Below are positions 34,068 through 41,927 of a stretch of 64,000 bases of DNA, piece by piece. Numbering within the stretch: position 1 is the stretch's first letter; each line of letters begins with the position of its first letter. This DNA is from an uncultured Lachnospiraceae bacterium (GTDB taxonomy: Bacteria; Bacillota; Clostridia; Lachnospirales; Lachnospiraceae). The position numbers were made by a program, and so were the translations under genes. The notes beneath the pieces were generated by a model. That model did no database searches. It was not told the origin of the DNA and saw nothing but the letters and a program-made list of their open reading frames with translations. The stretch is from NCBI GenBank assembly GCA_910588865.1, contig CAJUSJ010000001.1, forward strand, positions 59,001 to 123,000, read 5' to 3'.

Positions 34068-35983
34068 GACAGGGCCTCTGTTTCTTCCAGCCACAGACGG
34101 CCGCAGGCGTCGCTTGGCATCCGCAAGTCCCCTCTTGGGGAAACAGCCACAGAGCCCACTCTCGGGCCATCAGGAAGGCAGGACCGTTTAAACTGCTGGG
34201 AGAAGAAGCGACGGTAAAACACTTTCATCCACTTTAGGATGATTTCTCTTGGATATTCTTCCCCGAAAGCGCGGAGGGCCATGCGGAAGATCCTGGCAGG
34301 GCTGTAGCCAAACCTTAAGATATAGTACATGAAAAAGTCGTGGAGCTCATATGGTCCAACCAGATCCTCGGTCTTCTGTGAGATCACACCGTCTTTTGGC
34401 GGAAGAAGCTCCGGGCTTACCGGGGTGTCCAGAACATCTAGGAGCACTGTCCTGAGCTCTTCTTCCTGACAGGTGTCCGCGTAATAATGTACCAGATGGC
34501 GGACCAAGGTCTTGGGCACAGAGGCGTTGACACCGTACATGGACATGTGATCCCCATTGTAGGTGGCCCATCCAAGAGCCAGCTCCGACATGTCCCCAGT
34601 TCCGACTACCAGGCCGCTTACCTGGTTGGCCATGTCCATAAGGACCTGGGTCCTCTCCCGGGCCTGAGCGTTTTCGTAAGTCACGTCATGGTTTTCCGGG
34701 TCTTGTCCGATATCCCTGAAATGAGAAAGAACCGAGTTCTGGATATTGACCTCCTTAAGGGAAGCTCCCAGCTTCTCTGCCATGGCCAGGGCATTGCGGT
34801 AGGTGCGGTCCGTTGTCCCAAAGCAGGGCATGGTGACAGCCAGGATCTGATCTCTGGGAAGGCCCAGCATGTCAAAAGTTCTGGCTGTCACCAAAAGAGC
34901 CAGGGTGGAATCCAGTCCTCCGGAGATCCCTATGACCGCACGGGAAGCGCCGGTGTGCTCCATGCGCTTTTTAAGCCCCATGGCCTGGATGGAGAGGATC
35001 TCCTCGCAGCGCCTGTTCCGCTCCCCATGGTCCTGAGGGACAAATGGAGCCGGATCAATAAAACGGTTCAGGGACAGCTCCTCTAAGTGGAGGGAAAAGC
35101 TAATGCATACATAGTCTTCTGCTCCGGACTGGGCTGATGGGAATGTGGTCAGACGCCGCCTGTCGCTTACAAGCCGCTCCAGATCCAGGTCCCCATAGAT
35201 GATCCCTGTAGTAAAACGGTGAGACACCGCTAAGCTGACACCGTTTTCCGCTATGATATTGTGTCCGCCGAACACCAGGTCCTGGGTGGATTCTCCTTCT
35301 CCCGCGTTGGCATAGATATATCCGCAGACCAGACGGGCGGACTGGCCGGTAATCAGGGAATCGCGGTAAGCGCCTTTTCCCACTGTCTCGTCGCTGGCGG
35401 AACAGTTGGCTATGACCGTGGCCCCCGCGCTGGCGTGACCGATGCTGGGTGGACAGGGAACCCACACATCCTCACAGATCTCCGCCGCCAGCACAAGGCC
35501 CGGCAGGGTGTCGCAGGTGAACAGAAGGCTGGTCCCCATGGGAATCTTCTGATCCTCCCAGGTAATCCACTCAGTTTTTTTGCTGCCCGGAACAAAATGC
35601 CGGGCCTCATAAAATTCAGAATAGTTTGGGATATTGGTTTTGGGAACCAGCCCCAAAAGCCTGCCCTTATGGATCACGGCTGCCGTGTTGTACAGCTTTC
35701 CGCCCTGTTGCCAGGGAAGGCCGATAAATGCCACAAGGTCTAAATCTTTCGTGGCCTTCAATATGGCGGACAACTGTTCTCTGGCCTTAAGAAGAAGGGG
35801 CGTCTGCAAAAACAGATCGCCGCAGGTATAGCCGGTAAGGCATAATTCCGGAAACACGATGATCTTTGCCTGGGCTGCTGCCGCCTGCCGTGTCAGGTCT
35901 GTGATCTGGCCGGCATTGTATTCCGGGTCAGCTACCCGGATCTTGGGGGTCGCGGCTGCCGCGCGAATAAATCCTTGATTCAT
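34064..35983 (-). CDS. nadE: Glutamine-dependent NAD+ synthetase
   Basis: A 639-residue two-domain enzyme. The N-terminal nitrilase-type glutaminase (FPELCLTGYTCGD, ICEDVWVP with the catalytic Cys) feeds ammonia to the C-terminal synthetase, with its ATP motif GISGGLDSTLALLV and GTGDMSELALGWAT. It makes NAD+ from deamido-NAD+. Start at 35983 after AAAGGAGTTCTAT. A TATAAT lies about 55 bp upstream, but no matching -35 is visible. Confidence 0.95.
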   Translation of the reverse strand: MNQGFIRAAAATPKIRVADPEYNAGQITDLTRQAAAAQAKIIVFPELCLTGYTCGDLFLQTPLLLKAREQLSAILKATKDLDLVAFIGLPWQQGGKLYNTAAVIHKGRLLGLVPKTNIPNYSEFYEARHFVPGSKKTEWITWEDQKIPMGTSLLFTCDTLPGLVLAAEICEDVWVPCPPSIGHASAGATVIANCSASDETVGKGAYRDSLITGQSARLVCGYIYANAGEGESTQDLVFGGHNIIAENGVSLAVSHRFTTGIIYGDLDLERLVSDRRRLTTFPSAQSGAEDYVCISFSLHLEELSLNRFIDPAPFVPQDHGERNRRCEEILSIQAMGLKKRMEHTGASRAVIGISGGLDSTLALLVTARTFDMLGLPRDQILAVTMPCFGTTDRTYRNALAMAEKLGASLKEVNIQNSVLSHFRDIGQDPENHDVTYENAQARERTQVLMDMANQVSGLVVGTGDMSELALGWATYNGDHMSMYGVNASVPKTLVRHLVHYYADTCQEEELRTVLLDVLDTPVSPELLPPKDGVISQKTEDLVGPYELHDFFMYYILRFGYSPARIFRMALRAFGEEYPREIILKWMKVFYRRFFSQQFKRSCLPDGPRVGSVAVSPRGDLRMPSDACGRLWLEETEALS

Positions 35984-36059
35984 ATAGAACTCCTTTTTTT
36001 GTGTATTTTAAAACTCTGTTATTGGGTACATTATACACTTACTTTCTCAAAAAGGGAAG

Positions 36060-36088
36060 TTTACTTTTTTAAGACCAGGAGGTAAAAT
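36060..36088 (+). promoter_or_regulatory. Promoter of tcdA
   Basis: TTTACT (36060-36065) and TAAAAT (36083-36088) with 17 bp between them, about 60 bp upstream of tcdA on the plus strand, divergent from nadE. Confidence 0.55.
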
Positions 36089-36146
36089 AGATCACACGAC
36101 GGGGAACCGCTCCCGTAGATATTACAATTACCAGGAGGCATTATGT

Positions 36147-36869
36147 ATGGTGCATGAATTTTCGCGGACAGAGCTTCTCATCGGCAGTGATGGTCTCAAA
36201 CGCCTGACAGATTCCTCGGTCCTTGTCTTTGGAGTGGGCGGCGTGGGCTCTCACTGTATTGAGGCTCTGGCCCGGGGCGGTGTGGGGAGGCTGATATTGG
36301 TTGACGCGGACCGGGTGGCATTGACCAACATAAACCGTCAGAGCATTGCCAGCCACAGTACCGTGGGGAAGTATAAGACCCATGTCATGAGGGAGAGAAT
36401 ACTGGACATCAATCCCAGGGCCAGTGTGAGCGCTTATGAAGAGTTCATACTTCCGGAAAATATTGAAAATTTTTTTGACGGGATAGGTGGGAAGGTGGAT
36501 TACATCATTGATGCCATAGACACAGTGGCAGCCAAGCTGGCTATCGCGGAGTACGCGAAAAGAAACCAGATTCCACTGATCTCCTCCATGGGGACGGGAA
36601 ATAAGCTTCACCCGGAGATGTTTGAGATAACGGATATTGCCGAGACCTCCGTGTGTCCTCTGTGCAGGGTTATGCGCCGGGAGTTGAAGCGGCGGAATAT
36701 CCGGCATCTGAAGGTCCTCTATTCGAGAGAGGTTCCCAGAAAGCCCAGAGGGATCAGCCAGGAAGAGACCTCAAAGCGCCAGACTCCTGCCAGCATATCC
36801 TTTGTTCCGCCGGTAGCCGGACTTCTCATAGCAGGTGAAGTGATCCGGGACTTAGCGGGCCTGACGTGA
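36147..36869 (+). CDS. tcdA: tRNA threonylcarbamoyladenosine dehydratase
   Basis: A 240-residue E1-like enzyme that cyclises t6A at position 37 of tRNAs to ct6A. The ATP-binding GVGGVGSHCIEALARGGVG, the VDADRVALTNINRQ segment and the cysteine pair CPLCRVM are present. The order of motifs and length fit TcdA/YgdL better than MoeB or ThiF, and no molybdenum or thiamine genes are near. AGGAGG precedes ATG 36147. A hairpin at 36874-36894 follows the stop. Confidence 0.9.
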   Translation: MVHEFSRTELLIGSDGLKRLTDSSVLVFGVGGVGSHCIEALARGGVGRLILVDADRVALTNINRQSIASHSTVGKYKTHVMRERILDINPRASVSAYEEFILPENIENFFDGIGGKVDYIIDAIDTVAAKLAIAEYAKRNQIPLISSMGTGNKLHPEMFEITDIAETSVCPLCRVMRRELKRRNIRHLKVLYSREVPRKPRGISQEETSKRQTPASISFVPPVAGLLIAGEVIRDLAGLT

Positions 36870-36900
36870 CTCTCAGGGCGGACCGTCCGCTCTGGTTTGG

Positions 36901-37025
36901 TGCCGCTTTAGCGGCTATATTCCTCTCTGCCCCGTGTACAATCGAGTAGGGGAGGCCCTTCCCCTACTCGCCGTGCCGGTGCGGGGCCGCTGCAGCGGCC
37001 ATACTCCTCTCCGCCCCGTGTACAT
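36901..37025 (+). repeat. Tandem pair of about 80-bp palindromic intergenic repeats (locus 1)
   Basis: A partial copy (36901-36940) and a full copy (36944-37025) of the element also found at 41717-41882. The full unit is a GTAGGGGA hairpin, then CCGTGCCGG, a GGCCGC/GCGGCC hairpin, and CTCCTCTCCGCCCCGTGTACA. It ends in TGTACATAAAAAA, directly against the U-tract of the tRNA terminator. It has no coding capacity. It resembles a REP- or BIME-like dispersed element. Confidence 0.75.
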
Positions 37026-37027
37026 AA

Positions 37028-37054
37028 AAAAGAAAAAAGCCTGCTTACACAGAC
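37028..37054 (-). terminator. Terminator of the tRNA-Glu gene
   Basis: AGCCTG/CAGACT-type stem (37038-37054, one wobble) a few bases after the tRNA 3' end, followed by a long T-rich run on the minus strand. Confidence 0.7.
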
Positions 37055-37061
37055 TTTTTCG

Positions 37062-37133
37062 TGACCAATCCGGGAATCGAACCCGGGTTTACGCCGTGAG
37101 AGGGCGTCGTCTTGACCGCTTGACCAATTGGCC
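37062..37133 (-). tRNA. tRNA-Glu (anticodon CUC)
   Basis: A 72-nt cloverleaf. The acceptor GGCCAAT pairs with ATTGGTC (one G-U), the D arm is GTCA...AGAC-like, and the anticodon stem ACGCC/GGCGT encloses the loop CTCTCAC with anticodon CTC. The T stem CCGGG/CCCGG encloses TTCGATT, with discriminator A. CCA is not encoded. It reads GAG codons. Confidence 0.93.
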
Positions 37134-37144
37134 TTACATATGAC

Positions 37145-37173
37145 AGTATAGCACAGGCCGCTGCGTTTGGCAA
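37145..37173 (-). promoter_or_regulatory. Promoter of tRNA-Glu
   Basis: TTGCCA (37168-37173) and TATACT (37145-37150) with a 17-bp GC-rich spacer, 11 bp upstream of the mature tRNA end. Confidence 0.75.
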
Positions 37174-37228
37174 GCACTTTTTGAAAAAAAATTAAAAAAT
37201 TTATTTTTACCGGAAATGCCAGGCAAAA

Positions 37229-37753
37229 TCACTCCTCTTCCTCCTCAGGCATCCATGCGTTTCCAAAGTTCACATCCCTGAACAGCGCGGCAAGTCCGGT
37301 GATCTGCTTCAGCCTCAGGATCTCGTCCTGGTCCATGCCCAGATGTCTGGAGATCCACGCGTCGGACCGTCCCAAGTCGTGAAGCTCTTTTACAATGTTG
37401 CTCATAAGATCCACGCTGTGGCTTCCCCTGGCCCGGTTATGGCGCACCGTGCTGGCCATCCTCTGATCGATGGGCTTGTCTATGACAGACACCGGAAGAA
37501 GTCCCTGTTCTCTCTCATAGATGTCAGGATAGTCTTTCATGATCTGATATCGGTGAAATCCGTCCACGATTATGTAGGCATCTTCACAAGAGTCATAATA
37601 GCAAACCACCGGCATGGTATATCCGTCTGCCCGGATGCTCTCATACAGAAGTTTCATCTCCGGCGGGGCGACCTTGTTGGGATTGTAGGTGTTAGGCTTT
37701 ATTTTGTCCACTGGCACAGGGATCACATGGTAAGCGGGGCTTTTATACTCCAT
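37229..37753 (-). CDS. ibrB: ParB-like nuclease-domain protein, IbrB type
   Basis: A 174-residue protein with a ParB/sulfiredoxin-like domain (PVDKIKPNTYNPN, VDGFHRYQI, RHNRARGSH). It overlaps the end of the PAPS-reductase-like gene by 11 bases. This ParB-like plus DUF3440 pairing is that of IbrB and IbrA, known in E. coli as regulators of immunoglobulin-binding Eib proteins and found in many mobile elements. The biochemical role is unknown. The C-terminus ends in five glutamates. Confidence 0.82.
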   Translation of the reverse strand: MEYKSPAYHVIPVPVDKIKPNTYNPNKVAPPEMKLLYESIRADGYTMPVVCYYDSCEDAYIIVDGFHRYQIMKDYPDIYEREQGLLPVSVIDKPIDQRMASTVRHNRARGSHSVDLMSNIVKELHDLGRSDAWISRHLGMDQDEILRLKQITGLAALFRDVNFGNAWMPEEEEE

Positions 37754-39074
37754 ATTGTACCTCCTCTAGGCTTTTGTATTTCTTGCGGATCTCATCCACA
37801 TATTTCTGCTGCTGTCTGGTGATGCCGAACCCCATGAACCGGCAGGTGTGGTCATTTTTTAGGATGCAGTAGCACATCCTCTTCCAGCTAGGGATATCTT
37901 TGCTGGACTTGATGTCATCGGTGTCGTCGGGGATCTTGCCTATAAAGATTACCCGGGATTTCTTGGCGGAAGTGTAGTTGGACACTCCGTTCCTGCGGAT
38001 CTCATATCCATGGTTGAGGAGCTCGTTTATGGTCTCCTCATCAAGGCCGCCCCCGGTCTGATGCCAGAAATCAATGGAGGTGTTGAATTTTTTGATATAG
38101 TTATTGCGCAGCCTGGGCGGCAGGGTATCCAGGAGAAACATGGTGTAGCTCTTCCAGGTGTGGCCTTCTGGCAGTGTGATATTTCGATACCCCATGGCTT
38201 TGGTTCTTCCATAGATGCAGGTAAAATTAGCTCCCCGGACGCGTCCCACCAGCTTTACCCAGATCTCCGGGTCAATGACCCGGTACAGGTTCAGGGAGTC
38301 TTTGGAATAATCGTTAAAGGGCGATGCCACCCGCATCTGGGATACCTTAAGTCCTGCCATGTAATATAGGTCATAGAGACGGTTGTAATCATAGCCGAAC
38401 ACATAATTGGCATGCCATACATCCCTGGAAGACCAGTCATACATGGGAGAACCGCACCACACGTCCTTGAACATTTTCCCGATCCAGCACTGCCCCTGGT
38501 AGCCGTACTTTTTGTTGACAAATCCACTGTACCGCTGCAGGGATTCCGTGGCCCTTAAGCCCAGAAGGCATATGGTCTTCTTCTCGCTGTGGGATATCCG
38601 GTACCACCGTCCGAACTGTTTTGCCAGATCCTCCTGGTGCATGCGGTAGCGGTAGGTGGTTATGGGATTGTTGTCCAGATTGATCACATAGTCCTTGTCC
38701 GGCATTGGCCTTACCCAGAGTTCTTTTTTCTTGTCATCCCAGGGATACCAGTACATTTCATAGCTGCTGAGGGCTGTCCTGGTGGCCATGGGCAGGCAGA
38801 CCCAGTAGCATTCCGCCTCATCCTTGATCTTCTCGAAGGTCCTCTCCACATACTCTGTGGTCACTGTGTACTGGGCTTCAAAATCCTGATGAAAGATCCC
38901 GATGGTTTTATCCGGATAATGTTCCCTTCTGTAGTCCAGCACCAGGTTCAAAAGTAGGCCGCTGTCTTTTCCGCCGGAAAACGAGACATAGATGTTGTCA
39001 AACTCCTCGAAAATCAGTTTAAGGCGTTCTTTAAGAGCTTCCAACACATTTTGTTCCAAATACTTTCGTACCAT
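37743..39074 (-). CDS. ibrA: PAPS reductase-like protein, IbrA type (DUF3440)
   Basis: A 443-residue protein. ATG 39074 is chosen; the longer reading starts with TTG and has no ribosome binding site. The ATP-pyrophosphatase motif YVSFSGGKDSGLLLNLVLDY is clear, followed by FHQDFEAQYTVTTEY as in PAPS reductases. DUF3440 makes up the C-terminal half. Together with IbrB, encoded next, it may form a nucleotide-dependent regulator or nucleic-acid modifier. It is not expected to reduce sulfate by itself, since no other assimilatory sulfate genes are adjacent. Confidence 0.85.
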   Translation of the reverse strand: MVRKYLEQNVLEALKERLKLIFEEFDNIYVSFSGGKDSGLLLNLVLDYRREHYPDKTIGIFHQDFEAQYTVTTEYVERTFEKIKDEAECYWVCLPMATRTALSSYEMYWYPWDDKKKELWVRPMPDKDYVINLDNNPITTYRYRMHQEDLAKQFGRWYRISHSEKKTICLLGLRATESLQRYSGFVNKKYGYQGQCWIGKMFKDVWCGSPMYDWSSRDVWHANYVFGYDYNRLYDLYYMAGLKVSQMRVASPFNDYSKDSLNLYRVIDPEIWVKLVGRVRGANFTCIYGRTKAMGYRNITLPEGHTWKSYTMFLLDTLPPRLRNNYIKKFNTSIDFWHQTGGGLDEETINELLNHGYEIRRNGVSNYTSAKKSRVIFIGKIPDDTDDIKSSKDIPSWKRMCYCILKNDHTCRFMGFGITRQQQKYVDEIRKKYKSLEEVQYGV

Positions 39075-39138
39075 TTTTACCTGCTTTCTTTTGTCTTCTG
39101 TTTTTCCAGTTTTTACCAATTATGGTTTAATTCTCCAC

Positions 39139-39167
39139 AGTATATCACAGGTTCTTTTTCTTTACAA
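39139..39167 (-). promoter_or_regulatory. Promoter of the ibrA-ibrB operon
   Basis: TTGTAA (39162-39167) and TATACT (39139-39144), spacer 17 bp, about 65 bp upstream of ATG 39074. Confidence 0.7.
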
Positions 39168-39291
39168 GTTGATGTTTTTGTTCACTTCATGGTCTCTCGG
39201 CCGTGAACCGTCAGGGGGAGGATCATGGGAAATAACTTAGACAGGTGAAAAAGCCGGAGCTGGCGGAGAAAAAACGATGAAAGGGCAACCG

Positions 39292-39327
39292 CCCGGGTTT
39301 ACCGGAGAATTTCTACGGCAACCCGGG
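39292..39327 (-). terminator. Probable terminator downstream of metY
   Basis: CCCGGGTT pairs perfectly with AACCCGGG across 20 bases that themselves contain CCG/CGG pairs. A T-rich stretch lies some 15 bases further on the minus strand. Placement about 50 bp after metY fits a terminator, but the distance to the T run is long. The rest of 39168-39373 shows no gene. Confidence 0.45.
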
Positions 39328-39373
39328 GGGATATTTATAGATTTGGGTAAAAGAATCATCAGAAAATGGGGGC

Positions 39374-40678
39374 TTACTTTACCGCGTCAAATGCCGCGTC
39401 CAACGCGGCGATCAGGTCTTCCGCTTTCTCAATTCCCACGGAGAGACGGATGGTATTTGGCTTGATCCCCTGATCGGAAAGCTCTTCCTCGTTGAGCTGG
39501 GAGTGGGTGGTGCTGGCCGGGTGGATGACCAGGGACTTCACATCAGCCACATTGGCCAGCAGGGAGAAGATGGCCAGATTGTCGATAAATTTCTGGGCTG
39601 TGTGGCTTCCGCCCTTGATCTCAAAGGTAAAAATGGAGCCTCCCCCATTGGGGAAATATTTCTTATAAAGCCTGTGGCTGGGCTCCCCGGGCAGCGATGG
39701 ATGGTGAACCGCCTCTACCTGGGGATGTCTGGACAGGTGATCCGCAATCTTAAGGGCATTGCTTACATGCCTCTCCACACGCAGGGAAAGGGTCTCTAAG
39801 CCCTGGAGGAACAGGAAGGCGTGGAAGGGAGAAAGGGTTGCCCCGGTATCCCTCAGGAGCACTGCCCGGATATAGGTCACAAACGCTGTCGGACCAGCCG
39901 CGTCGGTGAAAGACACCCCATGGTAGCTGGGATTGGCCTCTGAGATCCAGGGGTATCTGCCGGATGCCTTCCAGTCAAAATTGCCGCTGTCCACGATGAC
40001 GCCGCCAATGGCTGTGCCGTGGCCGCCGATGAACTTTGTGGCGGAATGTATCACAATGTCCGCGCCGTACTCAATGGGACGTACCAGATAAGGGGTGGCA
40101 AAGGTGGAATCCACCACCAGGGGAAGACCGTGGCGGTGAGCTGTCCTGGCCACCTCTTCCAGGTCAATGATGTTGGAGTTGGGGTTGCCCAGGGTCTCTA
40201 CGAAGATGGCTTTTGTGCTGTCCTGAATAGCTGCCTCGAAGGAACCGGGAACCTCCGGGTCCACAAAGGTGGCTGTTACTCCTGAGGTCAGAGGCAGGGT
40301 GTGGGCCAGCAGATTGTAGGTGCCGCCGTATATAGTCTTTGCCGCCACAATATGCCCGCCTTCACCTGTCAGGGCGTGAAATGTGTAGCTGATAGCCGCC
40401 GCTCCGGAGGCCACTGCCAGCGCCGCCGCTCCGCCTTCCAGGGAAGCGATCCTCTGCTCGAAGATGTCCTCTGTAGGGTTGGTCAGCCTGCCGTAGATAT
40501 TGCCCGGGTCTCTGAGGCCGAAGCGGTCCGCTGCGTGTTTCGAATCGTGGAATACATAGGAAGTGGTCGCGTAGATGGGCACAGCCCTGGCGTCCGTTAC
40601 CGGATCCGCCTGCTCCTGCCCGATATGTAGCTGTCTTGTCTCAAATCCCCAGTTTTTAGAATCTCTGATATCTGCCAT
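39374..40678 (-). CDS. metY: O-acetylhomoserine sulfhydrylase
   Basis: A 434-residue PLP enzyme of the Cys/Met metabolism family that makes homocysteine from O-acetylhomoserine and sulfide. The long form, with ATTSYVFHDSKHAADRF, YGRLTNPTEDIFEQRIA, VDSTFATP and the PLP lysine in HSATKFIGGHGTAIGG, fits MetY rather than MetB/MetC. AAGGAGGAACAGATA precedes ATG 40678. It lies downstream of a LysR regulator and close to cysK. Confidence 0.92.
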   Translation of the reverse strand: MADIRDSKNWGFETRQLHIGQEQADPVTDARAVPIYATTSYVFHDSKHAADRFGLRDPGNIYGRLTNPTEDIFEQRIASLEGGAAALAVASGAAAISYTFHALTGEGGHIVAAKTIYGGTYNLLAHTLPLTSGVTATFVDPEVPGSFEAAIQDSTKAIFVETLGNPNSNIIDLEEVARTAHRHGLPLVVDSTFATPYLVRPIEYGADIVIHSATKFIGGHGTAIGGVIVDSGNFDWKASGRYPWISEANPSYHGVSFTDAAGPTAFVTYIRAVLLRDTGATLSPFHAFLFLQGLETLSLRVERHVSNALKIADHLSRHPQVEAVHHPSLPGEPSHRLYKKYFPNGGGSIFTFEIKGGSHTAQKFIDNLAIFSLLANVADVKSLVIHPASTTHSQLNEEELSDQGIKPNTIRLSVGIEKAEDLIAALDAAFDAVK

Positions 40679-40757
40679 TATCTGTTCCTCCTTTTTATCA
40701 GCGCTTTCTTTATACAGAGTTTACCACAGTCTCTTTTTTGCGTCTAATTCCCTATTA

Positions 40758-41693
40758 TTATAGTGGGTTATAGTTTTGAGCTATATGCAGATACCGTTTC
40801 AATTCGCGGAGATACAGTTCTCCTGTCTGGCTTGGCACCATGTTTTTCCGGAGAATGTAGCCGATCTCCATGACACTGTTGGGATTGTCCTGGTCAGGGG
40901 CAAATGGCACTGCCCTGTAGGCGCTGCCGTTCAGCTCCTCACAGATGATGCCGGAACATAAGGTATATCCGTTGAGCCCTACCATGAGATTCAACATGGT
41001 TGCCCGGTCATTGGCCCTGATGGTGGATGGATAGTCGTTGGTTGACAGGATCTCCTCCGCGTAATAAAAAGAAGCCTGGGATCCCTGCTCAAAAGACAGA
41101 CATGGGTAGGGTGCGAGCTGCTCAAAGCTTATGGCCTTTTCCCCGGCAAGAGGATGCCCTTTCCACAGATACACGTATGCCTGACAGTCAATGAGATGAT
41201 GGAATTCCACATTGGCGGTTTGGAACAGTTTCCCCAGTGCCTTCCGGTTAAAATCGCTGAGATACAGAATCCCGATATCACTCTTTAAACTGCTCACATC
41301 CTCGATCACGTCTTTTGTCATGGTCTCCCGGATGGCAAACTCGTACTGGGCTGTCCCGATCTTTTTGATCATTTCCACAAATGCCTTGACAGCAAAGGAG
41401 TAATGCTGGGTGGAAACCCCGAATTTCTTTTTTCGCTCACTTTTCCCAAAACGTTCCAGGACATCTTCATATTGATTGTAAATTTGTTTCGCGTACAGCA
41501 AAAATTCTTCACCGTCACTGGTAAGAGTGACTCCTCTCCCGCTCCGGTAAAACAATTCCACCCCCAGCTCATCCTCTAATTCTTTCAGAGAATTGGTCAG
41601 GGAAGGCTGGGTGATGTAGAGGAGTTCCGCCGCTTTATTTAAGGAACCGGCCTCTGAGATGATGATTATATAACGCAGCTGCGTCAGTGTCAT
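40758..41693 (-). CDS. LysR family transcriptional regulator
   Basis: A 311-residue regulator. The N-terminal winged helix LTQLRYIIIISEAGSLNKAA with ITQPSLTNSLKELEDELG is typical, and the remainder is a periplasmic-binding-like effector domain. Its position between metY (79 bases downstream, same strand) and cysK suggests control of cysteine/methionine genes, but the effector is not readable. GGGAGGTATTT precedes the start. Confidence 0.9.
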   Translation of the reverse strand: MTLTQLRYIIIISEAGSLNKAAELLYITQPSLTNSLKELEDELGVELFYRSGRGVTLTSDGEEFLLYAKQIYNQYEDVLERFGKSERKKKFGVSTQHYSFAVKAFVEMIKKIGTAQYEFAIRETMTKDVIEDVSSLKSDIGILYLSDFNRKALGKLFQTANVEFHHLIDCQAYVYLWKGHPLAGEKAISFEQLAPYPCLSFEQGSQASFYYAEEILSTNDYPSTIRANDRATMLNLMVGLNGYTLCSGIICEELNGSAYRAVPFAPDQDNPNSVMEIGYILRKNMVPSQTGELYLRELKRYLHIAQNYNPL

Positions 41694-41716
41694 AAATACC
41701 TCCCTGCGCGATCAGG

Positions 41717-41882
41717 TGGGGGCGTTCCTCCCCCATATTCGCTGTGCCGGGGCAGGGCCGCGCGAACGGCCACATTTCCTCTCCGCCCCGTGTACAAATG
41801 GAGTAGGGGAGAATTTCTCCCTACTCGCCGTGCCGGGGCGGGGCCGTGTGAACGGCCACATTTCCTCTCCGCCCCGTGTACA
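41717..41882 (+). repeat. Tandem pair of about 80-bp palindromic intergenic repeats (locus 2)
   Basis: Two head-to-tail copies (41717-41796 and 41812-41882) of the element seen at 36901-37025. Each has a G-rich/C-rich hairpin, then GTGCCGGGGC, a GGCCG/CGGCC stem and CATTTCCTCTCCGCCCCGTG before TGTACA. The second ends in TGTACATAAAAA, touching the U-tract of the cysK terminator. The two copies differ mainly in the loop bases, as expected if structure is kept. Confidence 0.75.
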
Positions 41883-41883
41883 T

Positions 41884-41913
41884 AAAAAGTGAGGCAGGCT
41901 CAGTGCCCGCCTC
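41884..41913 (-). terminator. Terminator of cysK
   Basis: GAGGCAGGC (41891-41899) pairs with GCCCGCCTC (41905-41913), nine pairs with one wobble and a 5-base loop, followed by TTTTTA on the minus strand. Confidence 0.82.
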
Positions 41914-41927
41914 CCATTGAGACCCGC

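Noticed and set aside
36147..36869. ThiF or MoeB assignment for the E1-like protein
   Set aside because: No thiamine or molybdopterin genes are nearby, and the length and CPLC spacing fit TcdA better.
37062..37133. tRNA-Glu as an attachment site for an element carrying ibrAB
   Set aside because: ibrAB lies on the 5' side of the tRNA, no integrase is present, and no duplicated 3' end is visible.
40679..40757. A SAM or cysteine-responsive riboswitch before metY
   Set aside because: The 79-bp gap is too short and shows no conserved riboswitch core.
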